Position numbers and translations under genes: made by a program
Notes under the pieces: generated by a model
Told to the model about the DNA's origin: nothing
Databases searched by the model: none
What the model saw: the letters and a program-made list of their open reading frames with translations, nothing else
Origin: Desulfobacca_B sp046538075
Lineage (GTDB): Bacteria; Desulfobacterota; Desulfobaccia; Desulfobaccales; Desulfobaccaceae
Assembly (NCBI GenBank): GCA_046538075.1
Contig: JBKHJN010000001.1
Span: 1-64,000 of the forward strand
Length of the DNA: 64,000 nt
Reading direction: 5' to 3'
Part shown: positions 7,870 through 17,532 of the stretch, piece after piece
Layout: each line of letters opens with the position of its first letter
Position numbering within the stretch: the stretch's first letter is position 1

Positions 7870-9417
7870 TTATTCCCATTCAATAGTGCTGGGCGGCTTG
7901 GAAGAGATATCGTAAACCACCCGATTGACTCCTTTGACTTCATTGATCAGCCGGTTGGCCAGGTGCGCCAGAAAGTCGTGGGGCAGGCGACTCCAGTCCG
8001 CGGTCATGGCGTCGGTGGAGTCGACCACCCGCAGCGCCACCACGTGCTCATAGGTCCGCTCGTCCCCCATGACCCCCACCGTTTTCAGAGGCAGCAGCAC
8101 CGCGAAGGCCTGCCAGACCTGGCGATAATATCCGGCCGCCTTCATTTCGCTGAGGACAATAGTATCGGCTTCCCGCAGAATGGCCAGCCGTTCCGGGGTG
8201 ACTTCGCCCAGAATGCGAATCGCCAGGCCTGGCCCCGGAAAAGGATGCCGCCAGATCATTTCCTCCGGCAGGCCCAGTTCCCGGCCCAGTTGCCGCACTT
8301 CATCCTTAAACAATTCCCGCAGCGGTTCGATCAGTTCGAGGGGCATGACCTCAGGGAGGCCGCCGACGTTATGATGGGTCTTGATAGTGGACGAGGGTCC
8401 CTTAAAAGAAACGCTTTCGATCACATCCGGGTAAAGAGTGCCCTGGGCCAGATATTTTACCTGGCCCAGCTTTTGGGCTTCGGCAGCAAAGATGCGGATA
8501 AACTCCTGGCCGATGCGGCGCCGTTTTTCTTCCGGATCAGTAACGCGGGCCAGAAGCTGTAAAAAACTGGCGGTGGCATCTACGTATATCAGGTTGATAT
8601 GGTAGTTTTCCTGAAACACCTGCACCACTTTTTCGGCTTCGCCCTTGCGGAGCAGGCCATTATTGACAAAAATGCAGGTTAACTGGTCGCCGATAGCCCG
8701 ATGCAGCAGAGCCGCGGTAACCGATGAATCTACCCCGCCCGACAAGGCACAGACCACCCGGTGGTGGCCCACTTTTTCCCTAAGGGCCTGGGTGGTGGCC
8801 TCTATAAAAGAATGCATGGTCCACAGGGGCTGGAGGCCGCAGATGCGAAACAGAAAATTGCTCAGCACCTGGCGCCCCTTGGGGGTGTGTTCCACTTCAG
8901 GATGGAACTGGACCCCAAAAATCCGGCCGCTGAGGTCCCGAATGGCCCCCACTGGAGCAGTATCACTATAACCAATGACCTCACAGCCAGGCGCGGCAGC
9001 TTCCACCAAATCACCATGACTCATCCAGACGGTGAGCGGAGATTCCAGTCCGTAGAACAAATCTTGAAAATCGGTGAGGTGGAAAACCTTGCGGCCGTAT
9101 TCGCGGGAGGCGGCCGCGGTTACTCTTCCGCCTAACAGATAATTGATCAGCTGCAGACCATAACAAATGCCCAGGATCGGCACCTCCAGCTTAAAGACCT
9201 CGGCAGTGATCAGGGCTGCATTAGGCTCGTACACGCTGCCCGGGCCACCCGACAGGATGATGCCGTTGGGGGCAAATTTCTTGATGTCCTCCAGGGGCAT
9301 CACAAAGGGGTGGATTTCACAATAAACCTTTAGCTCTCTTATCCGTCGAGCGATTAGCTGGGTATATTGCGACCCAAAATCCAGGATCAATACTCTTTGT
9401 TGATGGGGATCGAGCAC
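7870..9417 (-). CDS. guaA: GMP synthase (glutamine-hydrolysing)
   Basis: The 515-residue protein has both halves of GuaA. The class I glutamine amidotransferase domain has nucleophile Cys85 in GICYG and the His172/Glu174 pair in FHPEVE. The ATP-pyrophosphatase domain has the P-loop SGGVDSS at 226-232 and the C-terminal dimerisation region ending PPSTIEWE. It converts XMP to GMP with ATP and glutamine in the cytosol. The start is GTG at 9417, with only a weak ribosome site. A good sigma-70-like promoter lies about 50 bp upstream. The gene stands alone; guaB is not adjacent. Confidence 0.97.
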   Translation of the reverse strand: MLDPHQQRVLILDFGSQYTQLIARRIRELKVYCEIHPFVMPLEDIKKFAPNGIILSGGPGSVYEPNAALITAEVFKLEVPILGICYGLQLINYLLGGRVTAAASREYGRKVFHLTDFQDLFYGLESPLTVWMSHGDLVEAAAPGCEVIGYSDTAPVGAIRDLSGRIFGVQFHPEVEHTPKGRQVLSNFLFRICGLQPLWTMHSFIEATTQALREKVGHHRVVCALSGGVDSSVTAALLHRAIGDQLTCIFVNNGLLRKGEAEKVVQVFQENYHINLIYVDATASFLQLLARVTDPEEKRRRIGQEFIRIFAAEAQKLGQVKYLAQGTLYPDVIESVSFKGPSSTIKTHHNVGGLPEVMPLELIEPLRELFKDEVRQLGRELGLPEEMIWRHPFPGPGLAIRILGEVTPERLAILREADTIVLSEMKAAGYYRQVWQAFAVLLPLKTVGVMGDERTYEHVVALRVVDSTDAMTADWSRLPHDFLAHLANRLINEVKGVNRVVYDISSKPPSTIEWE

Positions 9418-9464
9418 TATTTTTTCCGGCCCGCGCTCGGGCAGATTTATTCTTTATAAATAAT

Positions 9465-9494
9465 ATTATACGCTAATAGATGGTTAAAAAGCAA
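9465..9494 (-). promoter_or_regulatory. Candidate promoter for guaA
   Basis: On the minus strand a perfect TATAAT (9465-9470) lies 18 bases after TTGCTT (9489-9494). The implied leader of about 40 nt contains a short GCCCG/CGGGC hairpin at 9429-9442. No purine-riboswitch core is visible. Confidence 0.5.
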
Positions 9495-9519
9495 ATTTCG
9501 TGGGGCAGACAAAGCAATT

Positions 9520-10212
9520 TTAGCGGTGGCGGAAAGGCCACCTGACCCGGGAGGGAAGGAAGAGGTAAAGGAACAAAACCCCACTTAAGAATCCGCCGAT
9601 ATGGGCCCACCAGGCTACCGCCCCTCCTGCCTCAGGCCGCAAAATCGCCAGGGTGCCGCTAAAGAACTGTAACACAAACCAGAATCCTAGAAAGACAAAA
9701 GCGGGGAGCTCGACAATATAGATGAAGAAAAAGGGGATCAGGGTGAGTACCCGAGAACGGGGGAACAGAAAAAAGTAAGCTCCCATAACCCCGGCAATAG
9801 CACCGCTGGCCCCGACGACCGGAATTTGGGAATGGGGCGAAGTCACCAGATACAACAGGCTGCCGGCCACCCCACAGGCCAGGTAGAACAGCAGGTAACG
9901 CCCGTGTCCGAAAGTATCCTCGACATTATCCCCAAAGATGTAAAGGATCCACATATTGGTGATCAGATGCAGCCAGCCACCGTGTAGAAACATGGTGGTC
10001 AACAATGGTAAGTGGATGCTTAGCAAATCATCGGGAAAGTTCTGCCACAAGGCCAGGAAGCGGGCCGGAATGAAACCCAGGGTATAAATTAATTCCTGAA
10101 GATGGGGCCCGGCAGACAATTCGAGCAGGAAAAACAAAGCATTGACCGCAATAATGCTATAATTGACATAGGGAGTGCGCTGTGAGGGGATATTATCGTG
10201 TAGAGGGATCAT
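9520..10212 (-). CDS. Rhomboid-family intramembrane serine protease
   Basis: The 230-residue membrane protein has six hydrophobic helices and the rhomboid catalytic dyad: Ser136 in GASG and His204 in WAHIGG. It also has the HGGWLHLITNM segment (His77, His82, Asn86) that supports the oxyanion site. Rhomboids cleave transmembrane substrates within the bilayer; the substrate here is unknown. It starts at an ATG with no partner gene in an evident operon, 39 bp downstream of the GT39 gene on the same strand. It may be transcribed with the hopanoid cluster. Confidence 0.9.
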   Translation of the reverse strand: MIPLHDNIPSQRTPYVNYSIIAVNALFFLLELSAGPHLQELIYTLGFIPARFLALWQNFPDDLLSIHLPLLTTMFLHGGWLHLITNMWILYIFGDNVEDTFGHGRYLLFYLACGVAGSLLYLVTSPHSQIPVVGASGAIAGVMGAYFFLFPRSRVLTLIPFFFIYIVELPAFVFLGFWFVLQFFSGTLAILRPEAGGAVAWWAHIGGFLSGVLFLYLFLPSRVRWPFRHR

Positions 10213-10250
10213 AAATTTAAATTAATTATCTTTTTAATCATAAGCAACTG

Positions 10251-11945
10251 CTATTTGGAATTAGGAAGGGGCCGATTGGTCAGCAGACTTTTCCCACCCG
10301 CGGCCGCGGCCACCGGGGCCTGCTGGAACAGAGGGTCTAATGGGATGGCATCATCGGTGAGTACATAGACCCGATTGTGGGTGGTCCAAAGCTCTTGAAG
10401 TTGATCCGGGGGAATCAAGTAGTTGTCCTCCGGCGGCACCGGCAAGCCAAAGCGGGGCAACCCATCGCGTTTGACCATCAGAATTGGCCGCTGAGCATAA
10501 AAGCGCAGGCTGGCGCCATACTCGAATTCCTCAATGCTTTCCATTATGACCAGATCTTTCGGGTCGGCATGCTGGCGGATATACTCCCCTAGCTCACGGT
10601 CGCTGAGGCTGGGCGATAGCACCACCATGCATTGAAAGGTAAAATACAGGGTCACCAAGGCGGTGCTGCCCACCCCCAACAGGCAGAGCCGGGGCCGTCT
10701 AAGCCAACCTAAAACAGCACTGCCCAGCCCCAAGACCGGAAGCAAAAATATAATCTGCTGGGCAATGGGACGCAATAGTTCAAACATTCCCAGAAATTCC
10801 CGGCGATTATCGGTGCAGATCTCCTCAAACAGCGGTACCAAAGCTGCCATACCGATGGTCATCAAGGGCAACAGGGTCAGACTGGCGGCAATGGCCGAGT
10901 CCCGCGGATTCAAGAGAAATTGTTCCAATCGCCAGCCCAGAGCCAAAGCCAGCGGGGGAAGGGCGGGCAGAGAATAATACTCAATGCGCAGGGAACAGAT
11001 GGTGAAAAAGCCCAATACTATCCCGGCCCAGATGAATAACAGTGCCGGCCCCTGGTAGGCGGGGCGAAGCGGGAACCATTGCCGGGGCCAGAGCCGGGCC
11101 AGGGTTGTGGGCAAAAAAGGGGTCCAGGGCATCAGCCAGATCAACACAAACAACCAAAACAGGGGGATAGAAAAACCAACTATATCCAGAGGCACCCGCA
11201 TGCCAAAAAACCGGCCGATCTGTTCGTTAAACACATGATAATAAAAAAACCCGGGATGATGGATTTCCATGGCGATAAACCAGGGTAGACTTATGACCGC
11301 GAGGACTATCAGTCCCAAGGGGTGAAGAAAAATCCGCCAGGTGTGAGAATCCCTCACCAAGAGCGCGAACAGCCCACCGATAGCCACCGGAAACAGAAAG
11401 CCGATGAAACCCTTGCTCAACAAACCGACCGCCAGGCAGAGGTGGAACCCTATAGCTTTACCAGGGCTAGGCCGCAACCGCCAGGCAAGCAAAAAATAGA
11501 TAGCCCAGGCCAGGGTCAGGGTGATGAGGTGGTCAGTGAGGAGTTCTTCGTGTAAGATAAAAAAGCCGATACTGGTGAGCAAGATTAAACCGGCCAGCCA
11601 ACCTACCCGGCGGGAAAATAAAGTTTTACCGATCAGAAAGGTAGCCAGGAGTTCCCCCAAGGCCAGAGCAAAGGTGGGCAGCCGGACCACTACATCGGAA
11701 ACCCCGAGCAGCCAGAAAGCGGCCAGATTAATCCAGTAGAGCATCGGCGGTTTATCCAGATAACGGGCCCCATTCAACATGGGCGTCAACCAGTCCCCAG
11801 AGTTCAACATCTCCTGGGGAATAACCGCATACATGGCTTCAGAACGGATCAAGGGCAGTTTGCCCAGGGTGGGTAAAAAAATAGCCAACCCTAGCAGCAT
11901 CAAACTCAGGCTGGCAACCACGGTTTTTCTGGTCTCCAGGTTCAA
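10251..11945 (-). CDS. GT39-family (ArnT-like) membrane glycosyltransferase
   Basis: The 564-residue protein has about twelve hydrophobic segments and the ArnT/PMT-type first periplasmic loop: a SEAMYA element, then GDWLTPMLNG and KPPMLYW. Such enzymes use a polyprenyl-phosphate sugar as donor on the outer face of the inner membrane. The usual DE catalytic pair in the first loop reads SE here, so the activity should not be assumed identical to ArnT. The start is a TTG that overlaps the upstream stop (TTGA), which suggests translational coupling to the barrel lipoprotein. Its position after hopanoid genes allows a role in lipid or surface sugar addition, but nothing in the sequence proves it. 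Confidence 0.8.
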   Translation of the reverse strand: MNLETRKTVVASLSLMLLGLAIFLPTLGKLPLIRSEAMYAVIPQEMLNSGDWLTPMLNGARYLDKPPMLYWINLAAFWLLGVSDVVVRLPTFALALGELLATFLIGKTLFSRRVGWLAGLILLTSIGFFILHEELLTDHLITLTLAWAIYFLLAWRLRPSPGKAIGFHLCLAVGLLSKGFIGFLFPVAIGGLFALLVRDSHTWRIFLHPLGLIVLAVISLPWFIAMEIHHPGFFYYHVFNEQIGRFFGMRVPLDIVGFSIPLFWLFVLIWLMPWTPFLPTTLARLWPRQWFPLRPAYQGPALLFIWAGIVLGFFTICSLRIEYYSLPALPPLALALGWRLEQFLLNPRDSAIAASLTLLPLMTIGMAALVPLFEEICTDNRREFLGMFELLRPIAQQIIFLLPVLGLGSAVLGWLRRPRLCLLGVGSTALVTLYFTFQCMVVLSPSLSDRELGEYIRQHADPKDLVIMESIEEFEYGASLRFYAQRPILMVKRDGLPRFGLPVPPEDNYLIPPDQLQELWTTHNRVYVLTDDAIPLDPLFQQAPVAAAAGGKSLLTNRPLPNSK

Positions 11946-13195
11946 AACGGGTAATCCAGGCCCATAAACACGGCGGTGCCTTCCTGGCCAAACCCGAAGT
12001 CGACATGGCCGACAACTTGAGGCCGGACGGAAGCACGCAGACCGAGTCCGCCTACCGGCTTTAGAGAGCGGAAGTTAAATTTCCCTATAGTCGGAAAAAC
12101 CTTGCCGAATTCAAAAAAAGGCGCTATCTCCCAGTGGCTGACCACCCCGAAATGTTGCAGGCTGAAGGCCTCGATGCGCTGTTCCACAGTAAAGGCGATC
12201 ATATTGCGATCAATAAATCGCCATTCCCCATAGCCCCGGTTGCTGCCAAACCCACCCAATTGAGGCCATTCATAAAACGGGGTGTCTTCCTGGCGCAGCA
12301 TAAATTCGCCTTCTAAGTGAACAGCAGTAATAAACCGCCGATCCGCGTCCAGGGGTTGAAAACCTTTAAACACCACTCCCACCCGGTCAAACGAGGCATC
12401 GCTCCCCAAGGCCTTGATGGCGGTTTCTCCATAGACACTGGCCAGCAATCCACAGGTGGGAGTATCTTCAAAGTCCCGGGTATCGTAATTAAGGGACAAC
12501 CGGTGGGCAAAAGTGGTATTTTGCCGAATTCGCATAGCCTCTGGAAATAATTCCACGGTGGAGGGCAGACTGGGGAGATGCTTGTCGCTCAAAGAGGTCA
12601 TGGTCAGCCGTTCCTGCCAGATAAGTTCCAACCTGTCGGTAAATAGAAAGCCCAAATAGCCCAGGGCTTCCCGGGTCCGGGAGGTATAACTGGTCTCGTC
12701 ATCTTCGGCACTGGTGTTGCCAAACCCATAAAAGCGGGGAAAATAGTCGCTGTTATAGTTGAGCAGCAGGCCATAAGTCCAATCTCTGGCTCCCATGGCC
12801 TTATTATCATAAAAAAATTCGTATTCCGAATTGACCCCGGTAGACTGGTCCACGATCAGCCGGTAGTGAACCTCAGAAGTGGGATAAGCCAGCAAGCGGA
12901 AGGCAAAAGCAGTGCCATCTTCTTCATTGTAGATCACCGAAGGCGCCAGGATTAGCCCCATGGCTTGATCTTCCCGGGGGAAAATCCATACCGGCAAGAA
13001 GCCATAATCATTACCGGAATTAGGGTTGGTGGCCAAGACCGGCAAGGGGAACAGGGTGGTGTCGATTTTCTCCCCGGTGCGCTGCACCGGCAAGGGCGGA
13101 GGAACTACGGCGGCGGGGACTTTCATACTGCAGTTACTGAGCCCGATAACCATCAACATCAAGCAGATCGGCAGACCAAAGTTTTTACTTGCCAC
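11942..13195 (-). CDS. Lipoprotein with Omp85-type surface-antigen barrel
   Basis: The 417-residue protein starts with a hydrophobic signal and a lipobox-like LSNC, then a proline-rich linker. The remainder is a series of amphipathic strands. It includes GGFGSNRGYGEWRFID, which resembles the conserved L6 loop (RGY) motif of the bacterial surface antigen (D15/Omp85) barrel, and it ends in aromatic Phe. No POTRA repeats can be found. It is probably an outer-membrane barrel, and lipidation of a barrel is unusual. The start is GTG with an AAAGGCGAG ribosome site. It lies between hpnH and the GT39 gene and probably belongs to the same transcript. Confidence 0.7.
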   Translation of the reverse strand: MASKNFGLPICLMLMVIGLSNCSMKVPAAVVPPPLPVQRTGEKIDTTLFPLPVLATNPNSGNDYGFLPVWIFPREDQAMGLILAPSVIYNEEDGTAFAFRLLAYPTSEVHYRLIVDQSTGVNSEYEFFYDNKAMGARDWTYGLLLNYNSDYFPRFYGFGNTSAEDDETSYTSRTREALGYLGFLFTDRLELIWQERLTMTSLSDKHLPSLPSTVELFPEAMRIRQNTTFAHRLSLNYDTRDFEDTPTCGLLASVYGETAIKALGSDASFDRVGVVFKGFQPLDADRRFITAVHLEGEFMLRQEDTPFYEWPQLGGFGSNRGYGEWRFIDRNMIAFTVEQRIEAFSLQHFGVVSHWEIAPFFEFGKVFPTIGKFNFRSLKPVGGLGLRASVRPQVVGHVDFGFGQEGTAVFMGLDYPF

Positions 13196-13219
13196 CGTGA
13201 CTCGCCTTTGCTCATCGCC

Positions 13220-14218
13220 CTAAGACAGATTCCAACACACCATTTCCCAGAGATCTTTGAGGTCTTTGCCCAGGGTTCGCACCACGGTCGGCTCAAAACC
13301 AGAATGCATCATGCATTGCTGGCAACGGGGATCACGACCGACGCCGTAGCGCTCCCACTTGGTTCGGGTCATAAATTCTTCATAGGTCGGGTAATGAGCA
13401 TCCATGAGCTGGTAACAGGGTGACCGCCACCCCCGGGGGTTACGGGTGGGATTGGCCCAAGGGGTGCATTCATATTCACGTTCACCTCGCAGGAATTCCA
13501 GATACAAGGGCGAATCATAGAATTTAAATCTGTTGTCATTGGCGGTCAGGCGGGTGAATTTTTCCTTGATTTCTTCCCGGCTTAAAAATAGTTCCGGATT
13601 TACCGATTCGAAGCTGAACGCAGGCGATACTAATAGGCCGTCGATATCCAGATAGGTGAGGTAAGCAAAAAGGATTTCTATCTCTTGGATATCGGTCTGT
13701 TTATAAATGGTAGTGTTGGTGCAAACCTGGAAGCCTTGCCGTTTGGCGGCCTTGATAGCTTTGATGGACTGATCAAACACTCCCGGACGTCCCAAAATAA
13801 GGTCGTGGGTGGGGGCCAGACCATCCAGGTGGACACTCAGGGTCAGATGGTCGGAAACCGGCAGGTTGGGCAGGGACTTCTCGAGCAGGAGTCCATTAGT
13901 GCATAAATAGATATGTTTGTGCCTTCGGATCAATTCCTGCACCAACTCAAAGACCGGCGGATAAAGCAATGGTTCGCCACCGGTGATCGTTACCACCGGA
14001 GCGCCGCATTCCTCGACCGAGCTTAAACATTCCTCCAAGGGCATCATCTGGTGTAGGGTATCCCGGTATTCCTGGATACGGCCACATCCTTGGCAGGCCA
14101 GGTTGCATAAATGGGTAGGTTCTAACATCAGCACCAGGGGAAACTTCTCCTGGCGTTGTCGGCGTTTTTCGATTAGATAGGTAATTAAAGAGATATCAAG
14201 GCTTAAAGGGAAGCGCAT
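13220..14218 (-). CDS. hpnH: Hopanoid radical SAM enzyme HpnH
   Basis: The 332-residue radical SAM protein binds its [4Fe-4S] cluster through Cys38, Cys42 and Cys45 (CNLACQGC) and has the TGGEPLLY SAM-binding element. The N-terminal leader (FPLVLMLEPTHLCNL) and C-terminal cysteines (CQQCMMHSGFEP) match HpnH. This enzyme adds a 5'-deoxyadenosyl group to diploptene, the first step towards extended (C35) hopanoids. It lies 92 bp downstream of hpnA on the same strand. hpnG and later side-chain genes are not in the window. Identification is firm from family pattern and context. Confidence 0.92.
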   Translation of the reverse strand: MRFPLSLDISLITYLIEKRRQRQEKFPLVLMLEPTHLCNLACQGCGRIQEYRDTLHQMMPLEECLSSVEECGAPVVTITGGEPLLYPPVFELVQELIRRHKHIYLCTNGLLLEKSLPNLPVSDHLTLSVHLDGLAPTHDLILGRPGVFDQSIKAIKAAKRQGFQVCTNTTIYKQTDIQEIEILFAYLTYLDIDGLLVSPAFSFESVNPELFLSREEIKEKFTRLTANDNRFKFYDSPLYLEFLRGEREYECTPWANPTRNPRGWRSPCYQLMDAHYPTYEEFMTRTKWERYGVGRDPRCQQCMMHSGFEPTVVRTLGKDLKDLWEMVCWNLS

Positions 14219-14310
14219 CAGTGATCTCCTGCAAAAAATTCAGGCTGGAAACGGTTTTATAAAAAAATATGACGATCGAGAAAGGGCCGCATATTCCGGC
14301 CTTTGTCAAT

Positions 14311-15318
14311 TTAACTCTGAGTCTTGCGCTGTTTTACATAGCCATGCTCTTGAAACCAATTAATCGCATCCTGCAAGGCCTCGCGCACCGGAGTTTGAAG
14401 GAGGCCCAGTTCCTGGACGGCCTTGCTGCTGTCAAAATACATGAATTTCTTGGCCATTTTGACCGCAGTCACAGGAATGCGCGGCGGGCGATGACTGACC
14501 CGGGTAGCCCAGAATTCATTGATATAAGCCAGCCCCAATATTGGGTAATAAGGCAGCCGCCAGCGAGGAGCCGGCCGATGGCTGAGGTTGGCCAGGATCT
14601 GCAAGATCGCTGACAGGCTGAGGTTCTGGTGACCCAGGATATATTTTTCTCCTGGCCGCCCCCCTTGTTCGGCCAGGATATGGCCCCGGGCCACATCCCG
14701 GACATGGATCAGATTGAGGCCGGAATCCAGATAGGCCGGCATCTGGCCGTTTAAAAAATCGACGATCATCTGGCCGGTCGGGGTAGGGCGATAGTCCCAA
14801 GGACCAACCGGAGTGCTAGGATTGACAATCACCACGGGTAGCCCTTGCCGAGCGAATTCCAAGGCCACCTGTTCAGCCAAAAACTTGGATCTTTTGTAAG
14901 GCCCGACCATATCGGCCAGACTTACTGGAGTATCTTCCGTCCCCGGAGTGCCGTCCCCAGGATTGCCCAGGGTTCCCACCGTGCTGGTGTACACTATATG
15001 CTCCAGGCCGCGATCCCAAGCCGTCTGGAGGATATGGCGGGTGCCCTCGACATTGGTAGCATACATCTCTTGGGGGTGGGGAACCCAGAGGCGATAGTCG
15101 GCGGCGACGTGAAAAAGGTGGCTACAGCCCTCCAGGGCAATTCTTAAGGATTCTGGCTGGCGCAAATCACCCTGGACCGCCTCAACGGCCAGCCCCTGGA
15201 GGGCGGGATGATCGGGTTGACGGGCCAGCACCCGCACCCGGCGACCATCATTTAGCAGTTCCTGAACCAGGGCGCGTCCGACGAATCCGCTGCCCCCGGT
15301 AACCAGAGTGTTACTCAT
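14311..15318 (-). CDS. hpnA: Hopanoid-associated sugar epimerase HpnA
   Basis: The 335-residue protein is an extended short-chain dehydrogenase with the NAD-binding motif TGGSGFVG at the N-terminus and a YKRSK active-site segment (Tyr and Lys). It belongs to the HpnA group found in hopanoid clusters, whose exact substrate is not settled. The start codon overlaps the last codons of shc by 8 bp, so the two are translationally coupled. It is cytosolic, with no signal or membrane segments. Confidence 0.9.
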   Translation of the reverse strand: MSNTLVTGGSGFVGRALVQELLNDGRRVRVLARQPDHPALQGLAVEAVQGDLRQPESLRIALEGCSHLFHVAADYRLWVPHPQEMYATNVEGTRHILQTAWDRGLEHIVYTSTVGTLGNPGDGTPGTEDTPVSLADMVGPYKRSKFLAEQVALEFARQGLPVVIVNPSTPVGPWDYRPTPTGQMIVDFLNGQMPAYLDSGLNLIHVRDVARGHILAEQGGRPGEKYILGHQNLSLSAILQILANLSHRPAPRWRLPYYPILGLAYINEFWATRVSHRPPRIPVTAVKMAKKFMYFDSSKAVQELGLLQTPVREALQDAINWFQEHGYVKQRKTQS

Positions 15319-17302
15319 GCGGGGTTCTCCCGCCGGCCTGCAGATACTGTCCCAATGCCATCAGGGGAAAGCAATCACGATATAAATGATAACGGATCAT
15401 GAAGTGTTGCGGAAAACCGGTGCCGGTAAAATAAGGCTCTTCCCAGCGGCCCTCGGCATTCTGGGTCTTTATCAAAAATTCTAGTCCTCTTTGCACCTCA
15501 ACGGAACTGTCTTCGCCGGCGGCGATCAGGGCCATCAGGGCCCAGGCGGTTTGGGAGGCGGTACTCTCTCCCTGGCCTCGGAGCTGGGGGCGGCGGTAGG
15601 ATTCGCAGGTCTCGCCCCAGCCGCCATCAGCATTCTGGCAACCCTTCAGCCAGGCCACTGCTCGGCGAATGTAGGTTTGAGACATGTCTTCGCCGATACT
15701 TTTCAGCCCGGTCAGTACCGACCAGGTGCCATAAATATAGTTAACCCCCCAACGCCCCCACCAACACCCGTCGGGCTGTTGGGTTTGGCGCAGGAAAATA
15801 TAAGCCCGGGCTGCGACCGGGTGGTTTAGGCTGAAGCCAAAAATACCCATCATCTCCAGGATACGGCCAGTCACATCTTCGGTGGGAGGGTCAATCAGGG
15901 CCCGTAAGTCCCCGAAAGGAATGCGGTTGAGCCAGTCTTTAGTATTATCCGCATCAAAGGCCCCAAAGCCGCCATTTTCGGACTGCATCCCCAGGCACCA
16001 ATCGATGCCCAGATTTAGGGCAGATTGAAACTGATCCGGATCAATCAGACCTTCCTTAAGGGCCATCAAGACTACTGCACTATCATCAATATCTGGATAC
16101 CAGTTATTGACGAATTCAAAGGCCCACCCTCCCGGGGCCAGATCTGGTTTTTTGATCGACCAGTCACCCGGAACCAGAATCTGCTGCTGCAACAGCCAAT
16201 CGCAGGCTTTGACCAAAGCCGGATGCGCGGCCGGACAGCCCGAAGCAGCCAACGCCCGGACCGCCAACCCGGTATCCCATACCGGGGAAATACAAGATTG
16301 CAGCCGGATAGAATCTTTCTCCTTTATGGTAAAAAATTCCAAGGCTTCCAGACCGCGGCGGATTGCCGGATGATCATTGGCATAACCCAGGTAGTGGAGG
16401 GCGAGCAGAGAATTGAGCATGGCCGGCTGAATACCGCCCCAATCCCCGGTGTCTTCCTGATGTTCCAAAATCCAGGATTCAGCCCGTTGGAGAGCCAGCC
16501 GCCGGAAAGGATGGAGAGGCCAGCTTTGGTAAAATTTCAAGATCCGATCCCAAAGCACAAAGAGATTGTCTAGACTGAAGCCATTATCCTTCCATCGCAC
16601 CCGATGATCCCGAAAACTTGCTTTGGGATCATCAAATAATTCGCTTACTCCCAGTTCTGGAGGCAAAAAGGACACCGGTTGCTTGGCCATGACCACCGAC
16701 AAAGGCACAATGGTGGCACGGGACCAACTGGAAAATTCGTAGATGCTCAAGCCACTCTGGGGGGGAAATAGAATGGATTCCACTGGCAGGGTAGGGACCC
16801 CTTCCCAACTTACCTGGCCAAACAAGGCTAAAAAAATTCGGGTGAAAACCCGGGTCTGCAAGGGTCCCCCCCGCTGTTGAATAAAGGCTCGCGCCCGCTG
16901 GAGAGCCGGCTCTTGGGGGGAGAGGCCGGCCAGTTTCAGAGCGAGGTAAGCCTCCACCGAGGTGCTCAGTTCACCGCCGTCTCCATAATAGATAGACCAG
17001 CCGCCGTTGTCGAGCTGCTGCTGCAAGATATGGTTTGCCAGGCCGGAGATCGTGTGTGGCTCGGCTATTCCCAATAAATGATGGAGCATTAAATATTCGG
17101 CGGTGATGGTAACATTGGACTCCAGCTCCGCCCACCAATAGCCACTACGCTTCTGCATTTCCAGTAAAGCCTGGCGAGCCTGACGCATAGCTTTTTCCAC
17201 CGCCTCAGGCAAAGACTCAGTTGCCAGGATCCAGGCATTCCGCTCAGGCAACTCAGGGTATTGTAATCCTTCAGACATCCTATCCGCCTTTACCTTATCC
17301 AT
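15311..17302 (-). CDS. shc: Squalene-hopene cyclase
   Basis: The 663-residue terpenoid cyclase has several QW repeats (for example QNADGGWGE and QSENGGFGAFD). The acid that protonates squalene sits in DIDDSA at about residues 404-409, against the usual DxDDTA. It cyclises squalene to hopene and diplopterol at the inner membrane. Two starts are possible: ATG at 17302 with a poor ribosome site, or ATG at 17278 with AAAGGCGG upstream; the second is slightly better. It is the first gene of the run shc-hpnA-hpnH-barrel lipoprotein-GT39. Squalene synthesis genes (hpnCDE) are not in the window. Confidence 0.95.
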   Translation of the reverse strand: MDKVKADRMSEGLQYPELPERNAWILATESLPEAVEKAMRQARQALLEMQKRSGYWWAELESNVTITAEYLMLHHLLGIAEPHTISGLANHILQQQLDNGGWSIYYGDGGELSTSVEAYLALKLAGLSPQEPALQRARAFIQQRGGPLQTRVFTRIFLALFGQVSWEGVPTLPVESILFPPQSGLSIYEFSSWSRATIVPLSVVMAKQPVSFLPPELGVSELFDDPKASFRDHRVRWKDNGFSLDNLFVLWDRILKFYQSWPLHPFRRLALQRAESWILEHQEDTGDWGGIQPAMLNSLLALHYLGYANDHPAIRRGLEALEFFTIKEKDSIRLQSCISPVWDTGLAVRALAASGCPAAHPALVKACDWLLQQQILVPGDWSIKKPDLAPGGWAFEFVNNWYPDIDDSAVVLMALKEGLIDPDQFQSALNLGIDWCLGMQSENGGFGAFDADNTKDWLNRIPFGDLRALIDPPTEDVTGRILEMMGIFGFSLNHPVAARAYIFLRQTQQPDGCWWGRWGVNYIYGTWSVLTGLKSIGEDMSQTYIRRAVAWLKGCQNADGGWGETCESYRRPQLRGQGESTASQTAWALMALIAAGEDSSVEVQRGLEFLIKTQNAEGRWEEPYFTGTGFPQHFMIRYHLYRDCFPLMALGQYLQAGGRTPHE

Positions 17303-17326
17303 AATATATCTGGGATTTAACCTAAA

Positions 17327-17355
17327 ATATTATCATACTTTAATTTTCAATTCAA
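17327..17355 (-). promoter_or_regulatory. Candidate promoter for the hopanoid cluster
   Basis: On the minus strand TTGAAT (17350-17355) is separated by 17 bases from TAATAT (17327-17332), in very AT-rich DNA upstream of shc. The start point would fall about 15-20 bases before the first ATG, which makes the internal ATG at 17278 the better-spaced start. Confidence 0.4.
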
Positions 17356-17532
17356 AGAATTTTAGCAGGAAATTTTACCTTGAGGTAAACTTTAAATTAA
17401 GAGGTTTATATCAAATTTAATTATACTTAGACGATATTTAAACTGCATATGGACAAGATTTTATCAGTAAGGTAAACTTGTGGTCCAACCTCAGACGCAG
17501 CAGCAGAAATTCTTCTATAGGTGGCGCATCTT

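Noticed and set aside
9418..9519. Purine riboswitch upstream of guaA
   Set aside because: The leader is only about 40 nt after the candidate promoter and lacks the three-helix purine aptamer pattern.
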